DNA of 64,000 nt from Cryptomeria japonica. Its lineage: Eukaryota > Streptophyta > Pinopsida > Cupressales > Cupressaceae. The stretch spans positions 604,383,677-604,447,676 of the forward strand of contig NC_081405.1 of the NCBI RefSeq assembly GCF_030272615.1, written 5' to 3'. Position numbers and translations under genes: made by a program. The notes below the pieces were generated by a model. It was not told the DNA's origin and did not search any database. It worked only from the letters and a program-made list of their open reading frames with translations. Positions 21,725 to 34,890 of the stretch are shown in pieces. The stretch's first letter is position 1, and each line of letters begins with the position of its first letter.

Positions 21725-24171
21725 ATGGATCAAGGTTAGTTTTTGTTTATTTTTCTCTTTCTTTCTGGTTTATGCAATTTGTTTTACATTTTGAATTTAA
21801 TTTCATTAATTTTGATTAGGTTTTTTCATTTTTTGTTTCAAAAATCAGATTCTTCTAATCCAGAACAAGAACAACCAAATGCACCTCCTGAAAACCCACA
21901 AGAACAACCAAATGCACCTCCTAAAAACACACAAGAACAACCCCCAATTCCTCCTTTTGATCGCATAGCCGAAACACAGGAAGAATTAATTAATCAGTTA
22001 GGGCAAAATACATCCAAAATCAATAGACTGATTGTAAAATTGAAAACTTTTGAGCTTGACCATCATCAATCCCTCGCCACTAGCCTAGAAACATTAGCTA
22101 GTGGTGCCATAGTTGTTTCCACAGAAATTACCAAATGGGGAAGCTTTAGGGATAGGTGTCGTCAATTTTATGCCAATGGGCTATCATACGATGGAGTTAA
22201 AAACAAAAATATTTCTAAAAAATAAATATGTGCCCTTTTTGTTGACCCTAAAACTGGTCAGTCATTACCTCGTAATGCAAAGAGGTTTCCCATACATTGG
22301 TGTACCAATGTGCAGATGAAGAATCTTTTTTGGCAAAGGTGGTGGATGGTCTTTGACGATCCACCTTGTAATAATTATGAGTTGCCATTATATTTTTTGA
22401 GAAAAATATATTGTGAGTTTGTGCTCAATGTGTGCCCAAATTATTTTGACATGAGAGAGTTTCATGGTAGAGATGGTGGCTCTGCCAAAGATAGACCTGG
22501 AGCCCGTAGGCGATTAGCCGCGGAGAGTCACCGCCCCCTAGCACCCAAACACAAGGTGCATCAGGCTGTCCCATTAGAGCTGAAAGAGTCGATGGAGCTA
22601 CAGACTCTTCAGGCGGCCACAGCATTGACTGGTGCCATCATCCAGCATGGGACATCATTAGTACACCCTATTGTATTGGATGATGAGCCGTTAGAGGGCG
22701 ACAGAGAGCCCATCGAGCATATGTGTGTCAGTTGCTCGGGGATATGCTCGGGGATAGATGATGCAACCAGTGCAGATGGATACTCATATCATCTATGCAT
22801 GATTTGCGGTTGTAGATGTCAGGCTCACATGGTTGAGGATGTCGCGTTGATAGATGAGTTGATGGACATGGTGTTTGCCCATGAGCCACAGACACAGGTG
22901 TGTTGATTTGAATTCATAACATTTTATTTATCAGTCACTTTAAATTTGTAATTACATAAATGAATTTTCATTTATACATCGATTTAAATTGAGACAAATA
23001 ATATGCATTTCAGGATGCAGCAGCGGTATCCCATACACCTCCCCCAGTTACCACAGCTACAACTTCGATGCCTGAGGTATAAATTTTATAACATGTTAAA
23101 ATAGAATAGTACACTTTGAATTCAAAAAAATACAAGATATACTAACTATCTTTAATGCTTGGTCCAATTTCTAGTTTGTAGGTGTTGACAGGGGACGAAA
23201 TATCCCAAATTGATGACATCATGCTGTCGGCGATCAATTTTGGCCTACAAGGCTATATGGTATCGTATTTTGTACAACTCTTTTTATGTATTGTTTTGAT
23301 GGAATATGCAAGTCATTTCATTTTAGATTTTTAAAATTATGTTTAATTTATTATCTATACTAATATCTCATGTTAATTTTCTATTTTTAGGGCACCCCCT
23401 CCACTTCTAGGGCTCGTCCGAAGAAAAAGAATATCTCGAAGATGCCAAAACGTGTGAAGAAGGTAATTGAACACATTTTTAGTTGTACAATTGTTTGAAA
23501 ATGTTGAAATCAAGTATTAGTTGGGGTTTGTAGATTGATTCGTGTTTTTTGTCTATTTTACATGTATAGCGGCCATTGAGCTTTGTGGATATGTTGAATG
23601 CACCTAATTCACCTGCGAATCAAGAGAGGGCAGAGGTATGTATCTCTACTTCATTTTCTTGATTTCATGATTATATGCACACGTACATGTGAACTTGTGA
23701 TATATTAAAATCTTATATTTTTTTCATATATGAAATATCCATACCTATTTTGTCAATGGCGAACCCTCCTCCTTGCACTGGAGAAGCATATCAGGATCCA
23801 GAACACTTTTGTTTGATATGTAAAATCAATTGTTTTCAACCTTCAAAACTTATCATTATATTAATTGTATTTAATATTTGTACATTTTTTGTATAGGTAA
23901 TAGCAACCGTTTCTACATCAATGGTGAGCCATCCTCAGTCCATTGGAGAAGCATCTGAGGCACAGGTACGTCATTTTTCTCTATATTATAGCTTTTAAGA
24001 GTTTTTGATATATTTATGTTAGTACATTGTATTAATTATACATTTAATCTACAATAGACTCATTCGTAGTATGGCCATAATGTGGATCCATTTAAGTATG
24101 TCTTCAAGAAAACTCCTAAGAGTGACAAGGAGAGGAGACCGAAGACATTAGCTCTTGGATCAGCCAATGAG
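21725..24171 (+). CDS. Unrecognised multi-exon transposon gene, two in-frame stops
   Basis: Exons fit GT-AG rules and keep one frame: 21725-21734 (ATGGATCAAG), 21849-22897, 23014-23076, 23182-23259, 23391-23462, 23570-23635, 23897-23965, 24058-24171. From the second exon on, every internal exon end falls between codons. A degraded copy of the 23897 exon lies at ~23739-23800. The protein starts with a Gln/Pro/Asn-rich repeat (EQPNAPPENPQ type), then a helical stretch (ETQEELINQLGQNTSKINRL). A Trp/Tyr-rich region follows (NLFWQRWWMVFDDPP...LPLYFLRKIYCEF), then a Cys-rich segment (CVSCSGIC...HLCMICGCRCQAH) that could bind metal, and a basic tail (RARPKKKNISKMPKRVKK). Stops at 22223 (TAA) and 24067 (TAG) break it. 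The large exon could also be read as the whole gene. I recognise no family. Its place beside the subterminal palindromes suggests a DNA-binding accessory protein, which is inference. Confidence 0.6.
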
Positions 24172-24281
24172 GTAATCTACATTTCAATTGCAAAGGAATT
24201 AAAGTTAAATGCATAGTTATGATGTTAATTGTGAACTATTTTCTACAAAAGAATTCTAACTTGGCTTTTGAATTGTGAACT

Positions 24282-25197
24282 ATTAGTAGCATTTTTTCGC
24301 CTACTCAAAAAATCGTTAGTTGCTTGCAAGGAAAAGTTGCAAGATTGGCTAGAATTGATTATGTTCCTCCTGTGCATAAACCGACATTGCGAGCGCGTCC
24401 AAGTGGGCATGTTTACGCTAGGCATGCCCCTGTCATGCATCCCAAAGCACCAAAACATCACGAGTCATACCCTATCGGTGAGATCTCTCAAGTGCCCTGA
24501 GTCCAAAAAATTGTCAAAATTTGACGGACTGTTTCTTTCAATCCACGACACATACGGTCGATCTGTTTGATCCCGTGGTGTCGCGTGAAGGTCCTCTACA
24601 ATGGCCTATCTTAGTTTTTGACGACTCAAACCTATTTTCAATTAGTAGCATTTTTTCGCCTGCTCAAAAAATCATCAGTTGCTTGCAAGGAAAAGTTGCA
24701 AGATTGGCTAGAATTGATTTTGTTCCTCGTGTGCACAAACTGACATCGCGAGCACGTTGGGGTGGGCATTTTTATGCTAGGCATGCCCCTGTCGTGCATC
24801 CCAAAGCACCAGAACGTTGAGAGTCATACCCTACCGGTGAGATCTCTCAAGTGCCTTGAGTCCAAAAAATTGTCAAAATTTGATGGACTATTTCTTCCAA
24901 TCCACGACACATACGGTCAATCTGTTTGATCCCATGGGGTTGCGTGAGGGTCCTCTAAAATGGCCTATCTCAGTTTTTGATGACTCGAAGTCATTTTCAA
25001 TTAGTAGCATTTTTTCGCCTGCTCAAAAAACCGTCAGTTGCTTGCAAAGAAAAGTTGCTTGATTGGCTAGAATTGATTATGTTCCTCGTATGCACAAACT
25101 GACATCGCGAGCACGTCCGAGTGGGCATGTTTACGCTAGGCATGCCCCTATCATTCATTCCAAAGTACCAGAACATTGAGAGTCATACCCTATCGAC
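24282..25197 (+). repeat. 359-bp unit in 2.5 tandem copies, each carrying a ~100-codon ORF
   Basis: ATTAGTAGCATTTTTTCGCC starts at 24282, 24641 and 25000, so the period is exactly 359 bp; the third copy stops near 25197. The best ORF (24521-24820) contains FSISSIFSPAQKIISCLQGK, then VARLARIDFVP and HFYARHAPVVHPKAPE. The same peptide can be read in the other copies with a few stops. The unit may be the duplicated last exon of the upstream gene, but the phase does not fit directly. Confidence 0.75.
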
Positions 25198-25429
25198 GCA
25201 ATGTAGAAGTTGTTTGACAACTTTTTTGACAATGTTTTTGACAACAATGACAATTTTTACTCAAATTGTATCTAGTCTCAATCTATCAACCCTATGACCT
25301 GATAATGACTCAAATAATTATCCATGATTATACAAGAATCAAGAATGCTCATGATTGACCAAGGACACATCACATATACTCAAAACATAGTCACAAAACA
25401 TTGACACACAAAATAGTCACAAAACATTG

Positions 25430-25790
25430 TCACATATTATTCAAAAATTTGCCTCTAAATATGGTCAAATCAACTCTTGGCTATTTGATTATACAAAAAA
25501 TTGTCTTACAAATAATCTCATGGGCTTTTATACAAAATTTGGCATTACAATATATGTGATTCAGCTCATCGCCATTTTAATATACAAATCATCTCATGGG
25601 CTTTTATACAAAAGTTGGCATTACAATATGTGCGATTCAACTCATCGCCATTTTAATATACAAAATTTGGCATGTACATATGTACAAATTAGCTCATTGC
25701 CACTTAAATATACAAAATTATGCCCCTAAACATGTAAAAATCAGCTCATGGGCATTTATATATACAAAAAATGAATATAGAACAATTCGT
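25430..25790. repeat. ~76-bp imperfect tandem repeats
   Basis: TCTCATGGGCTTTTATACAAAA occurs at 25516 and 25592, with GGCATTACAATAT and CTCATCGCCATTTTAATATACAAA in each unit. Degraded copies extend to about 25790. Non-coding, inside the DNA transposon, just past the 3' end of the transposase gene. Confidence 0.6.
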
Positions 25791-25839
25791 CGATGATTTA
25801 TACAAAATTCTCAAAAGCATTCTACTCTGAACCGTAGAA

Positions 25840-28762
25840 TCAATCAAGTGAGCCTTCAGGATCGGCTCTAACCCGTATTGTGTCAAGTATTGCCTCGTGG
25901 TCAGATTCAAGAACTTTCCATAAAATCTTGTTATGAGGTCTACCACGATACTTCATCAAATTAATATTTGTTGCAACAACAAGGTTAGAGAAATGAAGAA
26001 TATGTATGTGTGTTTCAAAGTCCTCGAACAACCAAACATCAGAATTCTTGATAGGGTATCTCCGAAGCCATGTTCCTGTCACGACAACAGACCCTATTGG
26101 GTACTCAATACCCTCTCCGTCAATGATTGTGGTTGTCAATTTTCTTTTAGGCTCAACACAACAACACAAATAGTAATATGTTCCTTCTTCATTGTTCTCT
26201 TCTGCAACAACTGCATACACATGACCTACATTTTATAAAATGTTAATTAATACCAAAAATAAAGTATGATGTACAACAAAATGAACCAAAAAGAATACTA
26301 GCAAAAAAATTAACTCAAAAAATTACCTGAATCCAATAGGTCAGATACATGGTCAAAATCCACTGATGTCTCCATCTGGCTCAATTGTAGTGCTTTGGGA
26401 ATTTGATATGAATCAATGGGAACCAACGGTCTACAAGACCATTTGTCAACCCACTCTCCTGATTCACATTCTTCCCACAAACAATACATGCATGAAGAGA
26501 AAAAACATACCATCTATCTCGTATAAATTACCAGTGAACTTGAATTTGAACTCATAAATGAGTGCATGTCACTCGATCCTGCAACTATACAACAATCTAG
26601 ATAGTTTTCAATGTTAGATTCAGTAATCAACCAAAAATATCTACGAACCAATGACGTACCTGGATTACCTAGACCCATCATAGACTTACACCATCGCACA
26701 ATTGTTTCTACATCTACCAACTCAGCACCACCTTCATACTTCAATTCTTCCTTGGCTAGGGCTCTTTTCACACATGCTCCTGCACCATCGTGCTCTCCCT
26801 TACCATGTCCAGCCTTAGTGAAATTCCAAAAATGTTGTACACCACTTGTCACATGCATCCTTGTCAGCCAATAAAACATCCTTGCATTCTTGAATTGTGT
26901 GGTGCAATTATCTGACCATATTAAGTGTCGGTTGTATCGTATGTTCCTTTCCCTTAAACTATCATAGAAAACTTTAAAGCATCCTTGTACAAACTCTGAT
27001 GAATGAGTACGATCATCACTTGTGTAGAAGTGATACTCTCTTACAACCTTTCTATCCTCCTCTGTGCTATCATCTGCATGCATGAATGCTATGTGTACAA
27101 AAATAGAAACTTGTGTAGAGTGATAATACATGGATTGCACTTCATTTTGAGGTTGTAGTGTATAATTTTCAGCAAAATCAATGATAGAGACAATGGTGCC
27201 AAGAGGAAATGTGTCCTTACACAACCTGAATTGCTCATCTAACCATCAAGCTCTATGTGTATCCATTATGTACTCATAAACTAGTTTCTCTTGAAACATT
27301 TTCATAAATTGAGCTACACATATATCATTTTTCACTAGCTCACATCTCTTCAAATCTTTTCCATCTTTAACTCCATATGTGACTATCTTGTATTTTCCAA
27401 AAGAAACTAGTTTCGTACCAATTTCATGTGTGCTCTCCAAATGTATGCATCTTGGTAAACGTTGCAAACCACCACATATAGCACAAGAACCTTCCAAACA
27501 AGGCATCTTATAATAAATACAACCATCATGTCTATTACATAACACACTTGAAATAAATTCTCTTTCCGACTTAGGAGGTGCTTGTATATTACATTCCTGC
27601 AAAACATCGTTAGTGTGCAAAGTAGAACAAATATGATGAAAAATATCATAATGCATGGAAAATTCAATATGCATCCTACAACAACACGTGGTGCGTACAT
27701 GATTAATCTTAATATAAAAAGGTTTTTCCCTTTCAAAAAATCTTTGAGAAATTTTTATTTGAGGAAACTTTTGAAGGAATCTTTCATAAAATTTAGTTTG
27801 AGTCATATCCAAATAGTGTTCACATGTGGCTCACGATTTTTAGACCCAATTTGCCTTCTAACAACATCTCTTTGGTTGGGTGATACTCTTGTGTTGTCAT
27901 GCCAAAAAATTTCAATTAATGTTTTTATTGCATCTACAACAACCTTGTCTTTGCGTGGTAGTCTACCCGAGAATGCCCAAAGAGAATTATTGTTAGGTTC
28001 CTCTATTTGTTCTTGCCTCTTTACTATTTTACTTAATGTTGTTCTACTAACGTTCAATGACTTACTTGTTTTGCTTATCAAATGATCTTTTTTTATTTTC
28101 TTGCTCATTATGGTTGATGTAATGACATGTCGAGTAGCATTAGAATCTTTACTACGTGATTTTGAACCAATAGATTGATATGCATCAAATAGATTTTTGA
28201 CAATAGTTCTTTCACTGTTACTTTCAGATGATCTTAGGCCTAGAATTTTCATTGTCTCTCTAAAATTCAAATTTTTAATCATTTGAACAATTAATTGACA
28301 TCTTGCGGTTTGATTTAAGTTTTTAAAATGGTTTTGCCATATTCTTTTAACCATTCTCCTACAAGTTCATTCATTCATTTTATTGGGCATTGACTTCAAT
28401 ACATTCCCATCAATGTCAATTAGATACTTTGGTTTCCTACGAATGATTCTAGGTGTTAACATCAGTGCATTATGTACATTCCATTCATCAAGTATAGAAG
28501 GTGTAATATGTTCATCATTTAATTGATTATTCAATGCGGTATCTTCTTCAATTGCATTAGGTTCAAATGGTAAATTATCAAATGTTTCTTCTTCAATTGC
28601 ATTAGGTGCATTATATTCGTTTGGTAAATTGAATTGAGATGTTGAGGTTGACATACCTTCTTCTCCCATTGTTCTTATGTCAAGCAATTTCTTCATACAC
28701 TGCCTTTGTCTTTCCTTTTGAGCCTCTCGTTGTTCCATCGTTCCTCGCTTTTTCTTTCCCAT
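25840..28762 (-). pseudogene. DDE-like transposase of an unnamed family, decayed
   Basis: Main exon 28762-26327, then a GT-AG intron (26326-26226) and a last exon 26225-25840. The start MGKKKRGTMEQREAQKERQRQ is basic. A helix-turn-helix-like stretch (SKTSKSLNVSRTTLSKIVKRQ) lies near 28050. A Cys-rich motif (RTTCCCRMHIEFSMHYDIFHHI) follows near 27680. The core has IDFAENYTLQPQNEVQSMYY (27180), HLIWSDNCTTQFKNARMFYW (26920) and AGHGKGEHDGAGACVKRALA (26810), giving Asp, Asp and Asp candidates. The same motif set is familiar from uncharacterised transposase-like proteins of animals. The last exon (VYAVVAEENNEEGTYYYLCCC..) is an unnamed C-terminal domain. Stops at 28367, 27246 and 26514 and one frameshift near 27810 make it inactive here. 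It would excise and insert the element. Confidence 0.75.
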
Positions 28763-29300
28763 GGTTGAGATCGGTTGACCTAAATAGAATCATATTACAT
28801 ATATATGTAAAGAAAAGTTCAAAAATAAATAAATAACCATAAGTATGCATCTTATCACTATTTTTTGGAATCAAACTATTAAACAATCACAATTTAATCA
28901 TTTGAAACCATGCAAAAACAAAAAACTAATAAAAACAACAATTCAATCATTTGAAATCATGCAAAAAACAAAAAAATCACTAACTTTTATGTATACAATA
29001 GTGATAGAAGTGCAGACACAGTTCAAGTGGGGCCTTCAATGACCTCAAAAACTTCTTTTGAGGCCATTGAGGCTCTTGGGTAACTAAAACTATGTCTCTA
29101 AACCGTGTATGTGCTACATTGATAACTGCGTATGCGCTGCTAGGCCATAAAATGTTGGCAAGCCCAATGGTATTCTCGGTTGATAAGTAGCATGTACGTG
29201 CTACTAAGCCTAAAAATGTTATCCCAGCGTATCAAATAATGGGAATAGTACCGCTTATGAGTAATAAGTACTGCGTACGCACTACTGAGCCTTAAAAAAG
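28763..29300. other. Upstream region of the transposase gene with scattered palindromes
   Basis: This is the probable promoter side of the minus-strand transposase. A duplicated AATCATTTGAAA[CT]CATGCAAAAA occurs near 28895-28965. Four more GCGCGTACGCGC-like motifs lie at about 29101, 29126, 29189 and 29271. The stretch AGAAGTGCAGACACAGTT (about 29005-29025) recurs at ~30685. Confidence 0.5.
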
Positions 29301-29305
29301 TTATG

Positions 29306-30627
<1,322 letters not shown>

Positions 30628-30754
30628 CATGATAAAAATCAAAGAGGAAGTTGCAGATAAGAAATAAATTCACTTACTTCTATAGAAGTGCAGACACAGT
30701 TGCAGTGGGGTATGGAGGGAGAGAAGAAGAGAAAGAGGGATGGGGTATGGAGGA

Positions 30755-30790
<36 letters not shown>

Positions 30791-31130
30791 TGTATGCGTT
30801 TGAGAGGGAGAGACGATACACTTACATGTGTATATATATGTTTAATATATTATATGTATATAAACATATTATATATACAATGTCATATTATACACATATT
30901 ATATATTACATATATTATATGAATATACACATATTATATATTACATATATTATATGAATATACACATATTATACATAGAATATAATATTATACAATAGCA
31001 CGTACACGTTGTTTATAGTAAAGATAGCGCGTACGTGCTGTTTAATGGGAAACACACGCGTATGCGCTTCTTACACTATAAATAACCCGTACGCGCTTTT
31101 TAAACCATAAGTACCCTGTACGCGCTTTTG
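30628..31130. repeat. AT-palindromic stretch and right subterminal palindromes
   Basis: 30825-30990 is rich in TATATTATAT-type repeats, including a duplicated ATATTATATGAATATACACATATTAT. Then five CpG palindromes follow (about 30999, 31027, 31057, 31087 and 31113; for example GCGCGTACGTGC, CGCGTATGCGC). They mirror the left subterminal array. Confidence 0.65.
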
Positions 31131-31936
31131 AATTTTTAGGCTTGGAAATAAGCCTGGATGACAAAGCTACAGATTGGAAGTTTGATTTCCCTCCATTTCT
31201 CTCATTTTTGACGTGTTTTATTTTATCAACTTTGTCATCATCAGGTTTACACTTCATAAAGTGGGTATTTCTAAAATTGCCACCATATTTTCACCCATCT
31301 TCTGAGTTTTCTAACCATATAATTTTTTTTCAATTTGAACAACAATAACATATTATTATTGAATTTCTTTTACTAGTGTCCCCATAGTTCTCACAGACAT
31401 AGGTGCACCATTTTTTGAATAACTTTTGATATACGTATCCAAATTTAAAAAACTTTATATATTATTGTAGTGCACTTGATTCTTTACAATTTAAAAAAAA
31501 AAATTGTATTTTCGATTTGTTTAGTGCAACTTATGCTTCACGCGCAAACAAGTACCAAATTTTCAGGATGTGCTCGATTGGAAAAATCATAAAAAAAAAT
31601 ACTCAACAAAAAATTACAAAAAAATACACATCTTCTAGTGCTCACTCTTAACTATCTTTCTACCAAAGGATTTGTCAAAATACTAAATCTAACTATGACT
31701 TTTTTGATGCGCACATCAGACACTATGTTATGTTTTTCAGAAAAAAAAACAGGGTTAGTTTTTTGTGCACGAAGGATTTGACCTCCTTACTCTTATCCAA
31801 TTTTGAAAAAGTTTATTAGTTTGGAAACTAGATTCAGAGTACTAAAATATTTGTTCTTTGATTATCTTCATATCTTGAGTGGATGACTTTCAAATTTTGC
31901 CTCTAAGTTTAGGTTCACCTGATTTTAGAAAAAAAA
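31131..31936. other. Non-coding right subterminal DNA of the DNA transposon
   Basis: AT-rich, no gene seen. Short ORFs on both strands lack any recognisable motif. Confidence 0.45.
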
Positions 31937-31979
31937 GTGTCCACTTATACCCCCCTTTTTGACCACCATCTTTGTGCAC
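31937..31979 (-). repeat. Right terminal inverted repeat of the DNA transposon
   Basis: The reverse complement of the left end: GTGTCCACTTA...TGACCACCATCTTTGTGCAC. A 47-bp stretch separates it from the outer 23-bp direct repeat, compared with 9 bp on the left. Confidence 0.8.
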
Positions 31980-32026
31980 TTACCCCTCAATGAGTATTTT
32001 GCTTCAAATACCTTGACTTCATCGGG

Positions 32027-32049
32027 CAATTACATCAATTGTCTAAGTC
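32027..32049 (+). repeat. 23-bp direct repeat flanking the DNA transposon, right copy
   Basis: Identical to 21330-21352. After it the 3' internal sequence of the Tat element resumes. Confidence 0.7.
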
Positions 32050-32508
32050 ACCATCAGGTCACTTTGATTCACTTACTCAGACTTTATCATGTCCAAGCGA
32101 ACAACTGACATCAACTATCATGTTTTGACTCGACCGAGGCAATTAAACCGATTGCACCAAATTATCCAACCAATTTTGATCAATTATACAGTATCAATCA
32201 AAAGCACAACACCACATTTGCACTGTATCTCCTGCATAACCTACGGGTACTCACTGGCTTGCCATTTCTCCATATAAACTCTGCTTTCTTCCATTCTTTC
32301 ACCGTTATTGCTAATTTATTTTATTCTACCTCCCCTCCACTTCTCATTCTTTTTCGAGAGATTGCCCAATTCTTCAAAAAAAATTGAGCCATCTCTCGAC
32401 GGGGCATACCACCCACTAAATTAACATTTATGGGGCATATTTCTTCACACCTATTTTTCTTTCTTTGAAACGACGCGATAAAATCGTACCATCTCAAAGA
32501 GTGGCAAA
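32050..32508 (+). other. 3' end of the Tat element interior with polypurine tract
   Basis: Non-coding. It ends in CTCAAAGAGTGGCAAA directly before the 3' LTR; the purine-rich part (32496-32508) is the likely plus-strand priming site. The preceding text (CTCGACGGGGCATA, TATGGGGCATA, TTTGAAACGACGCG) is clearly related to 37175-37274, the end of the second Tat-like element. Confidence 0.65.
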
Positions 32509-34527
32509 TGTAGTCACATAAACATGTCCACTTAATTAAATGAATATTTAGTATTTATTTGATTATTTAACCATCAATCAATAATTAATTAAATTAAAAT
32601 TTAATTAATTTATCTTAACCCTCTTCTCCTATTAATTAAATAAATTATTTGATTTATTTGATTTAATTCACTTAACCAAATTCAGACCATTAATTAAATA
32701 AATAAATCATATTTGTTTAATTAAATCTTCTCTCACATTCAAATAAATTAATATTTTTTTAAATCCACCAAAATCTCATCTCTCATATTTAAATTAATAT
32801 TTAATTAATTCATCTTAATCCTCTTCTTGTATTAATTAAATAAATTATTTGATTTATTTGATTTAATTCACTTAACCAAAGTCAGACCATTAATTAATTA
32901 AATAAATCATATTTGTTTAATTAAATCTTCTCTCACATTTAAATAAATTAATATTTATTTAAATCTCTCAAAATCTCATCTCTCACATTTAAATAAATTA
33001 ACATTTATTTAAATCACCTTTATCCTCCACCCACTTGCATTTTCCTACAAATGCAAGTTGCACAACTATTTTAAATAAATAAATTATTTATTTAAAATCT
33101 TATTTATCCTCATCCACTTGAAACCTTTAATGGTTTCCCTTAAAGTCTTCAAACTTAATGGCTTCCTTCTAGAGTCTTCTCAAGCCTTTAATGGTTTCCC
33201 TTAAAGTCTTCAAATTTAATGCCTTCCTTCTAGAGCCTTCTTAAGCCTTTAATGGTTTCCCTTAAAGTCTTCAAACTTAATGGCTTCTTTCTAGAGTCTT
33301 CTTAAACTTTTAATGGTTTCCGTCAAAGTTTTCAAGCATTTAATGCTTTATCTTCCTTTTTCTCATGTAAATAAATTAAGATTTATTTAAATAAAATCCA
33401 AAATTCACATTCACATTTAAATAAATTAATATTTATTTAAATATCTATCCAAATGCAAATTACACCATTTAATCAAAATAAATGATTTTATTTCAATTGA
33501 AAATCTCAAAATTCCTCCCACTTGTATTGTCCTACAAAATCCACTTGCATGCCTAAATCCCTTCTAGATTCTTCTAACTCCTTCTAATTAGCCTAATCCT
33601 ATCCTAATCATTGTCACATTCCTAAATAAAAGGAAGTCACTTCTCAAAAACCTCCAAAGTTTTCAATAACCATTAAAGGTTTTATGTATTCAAATGGTTA
33701 ACCTCTAAAGTCTTCCAAACCATTAAAGGCTCTTACATAACCATTTATGGTTAACTCACCTTTTACCTTTGGTTAGAGACTTTCCTCTAACTTAACCATC
33801 CTTTTGACTCATGGGTCTCTTCAAAGCATTTATTTCTTTGACTAAGGTAACCATTTAACCCTTGCACATTCATTTATCCTTTGGATAAAAGGAATATCCA
33901 TTAAACTAACCCTAACCCAACCCCCCAGGGTAACCATCATGTCCCATCAAGCATTTAATGCTCTTTATCTCTCCTCTCAAGCCTCCTCATGGTGACACTT
34001 GTCAACATGGGATTGGGTTGAAAGTATCACATGGATTGAATATCTTTCAATCCTAACCCTTGTTAAGATTATATTGCTCAATCTTAACCCTTCATTTCCC
34101 CATTTCTTCTATAAATAGAACCCTTCTCCTCAAGAAAAGAAGGAAGCATTAGAGTATTGTTGTTATACTGGTATTAGCATAGAGCTTTTTCATAGCATCA
34201 ATATCTACACTTGCATAGCATTTTTTATCACATCCAACCATCTTGAATCTCCATATGGCATCCATGGCTAGTGCTAAAAGTTGAGAGCTACACTCATTTG
34301 GGACTTGGAGAGGGGAGAAACAAGGGAGAAGCATCAAAGGCATCATGGAAGCATCTTAGGGAGGCTCTTCTCCTTTATTTTGTTTTGTTAAACTTCTTTC
34401 ATGCTTTTTTGAAATCTCTTTTGATATGTTTGGAATGGTTTTTAGTTCTTTGTTTTGGTTTTATCGTTGAAACTAACTTATTAACATTGAACTTTGTTGT
34501 TGCCTTGTCCTCATTTCCATGACATCA
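32509..34527 (+). repeat. 3' LTR of the giant Tat element
   Basis: TGTAGTCACATAAA...GACATCA, 2019 bp. It is about 210 bp longer than the 5' LTR, mainly because a ~200-bp block is duplicated near the left end (ATTTAATTCACTTAACCAAA at about 32661 and again at 32861). From 33110 on it matches 8390-9794 almost base for base. Confidence 0.9.
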
Positions 34528-34722
34528 ATAATTATTATTGTTTTGTAGAATTACAATTGTAATAATAAATAAATTTATTTATTTTTAATATAATTATTAT
34601 CAAATTATAAATATTGGTATTAGGTGGAGTAGATTGTATGTTTTACATTACTATGAAATAGTATTAATAAAAAATTTACTATTGAAAAAATAAATGATTA
34701 ATTTGAAATAGTGAATTGTAAT
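34528..34722. repeat. ~287-bp tandem repeat, copy 1, right part, with target duplication
   Basis: It begins with ATAAT (34528-34532), the right target-site duplication of the giant element. It then continues the sequence left off at 7984, and the alignment to 38136-38310 is clear (ATTACAATTGTAATAATAAA, then ATTGGTATTAG, GGAGTA). It ends where the next LTR (TGTAGACACC) begins. Confidence 0.7.
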
Positions 34723-34862
34723 TGTAGACACCTAAAATTATCATGTCTAATTAAATATATATTTTTATTTATTTAACTATTTTATCCGAAGTCTTATATT
34801 AATTAAATAAATCTTTATTTATTTAATTAATTCATCAATCCTCTTCTAAGTCTTTCCTCATC
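34723..34862 (+). repeat. Remnant of the 5' LTR
   Basis: It aligns with 37275-37418 up to CCTCTTCTAAGTCTTTCCTCAT and then diverges abruptly, marking an internal deletion junction. Confidence 0.65.
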
Positions 34863-34890
34863 CCCTCAGTGGTCTCCCTCCCTGTGGGTC

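Noticed and set aside
26327-26535. A second intron in the transposase gene (GTAATT donor at 26531)
   Set aside because: The phases of possible acceptors do not fit; the frame simply continues past one TAG at 26514.
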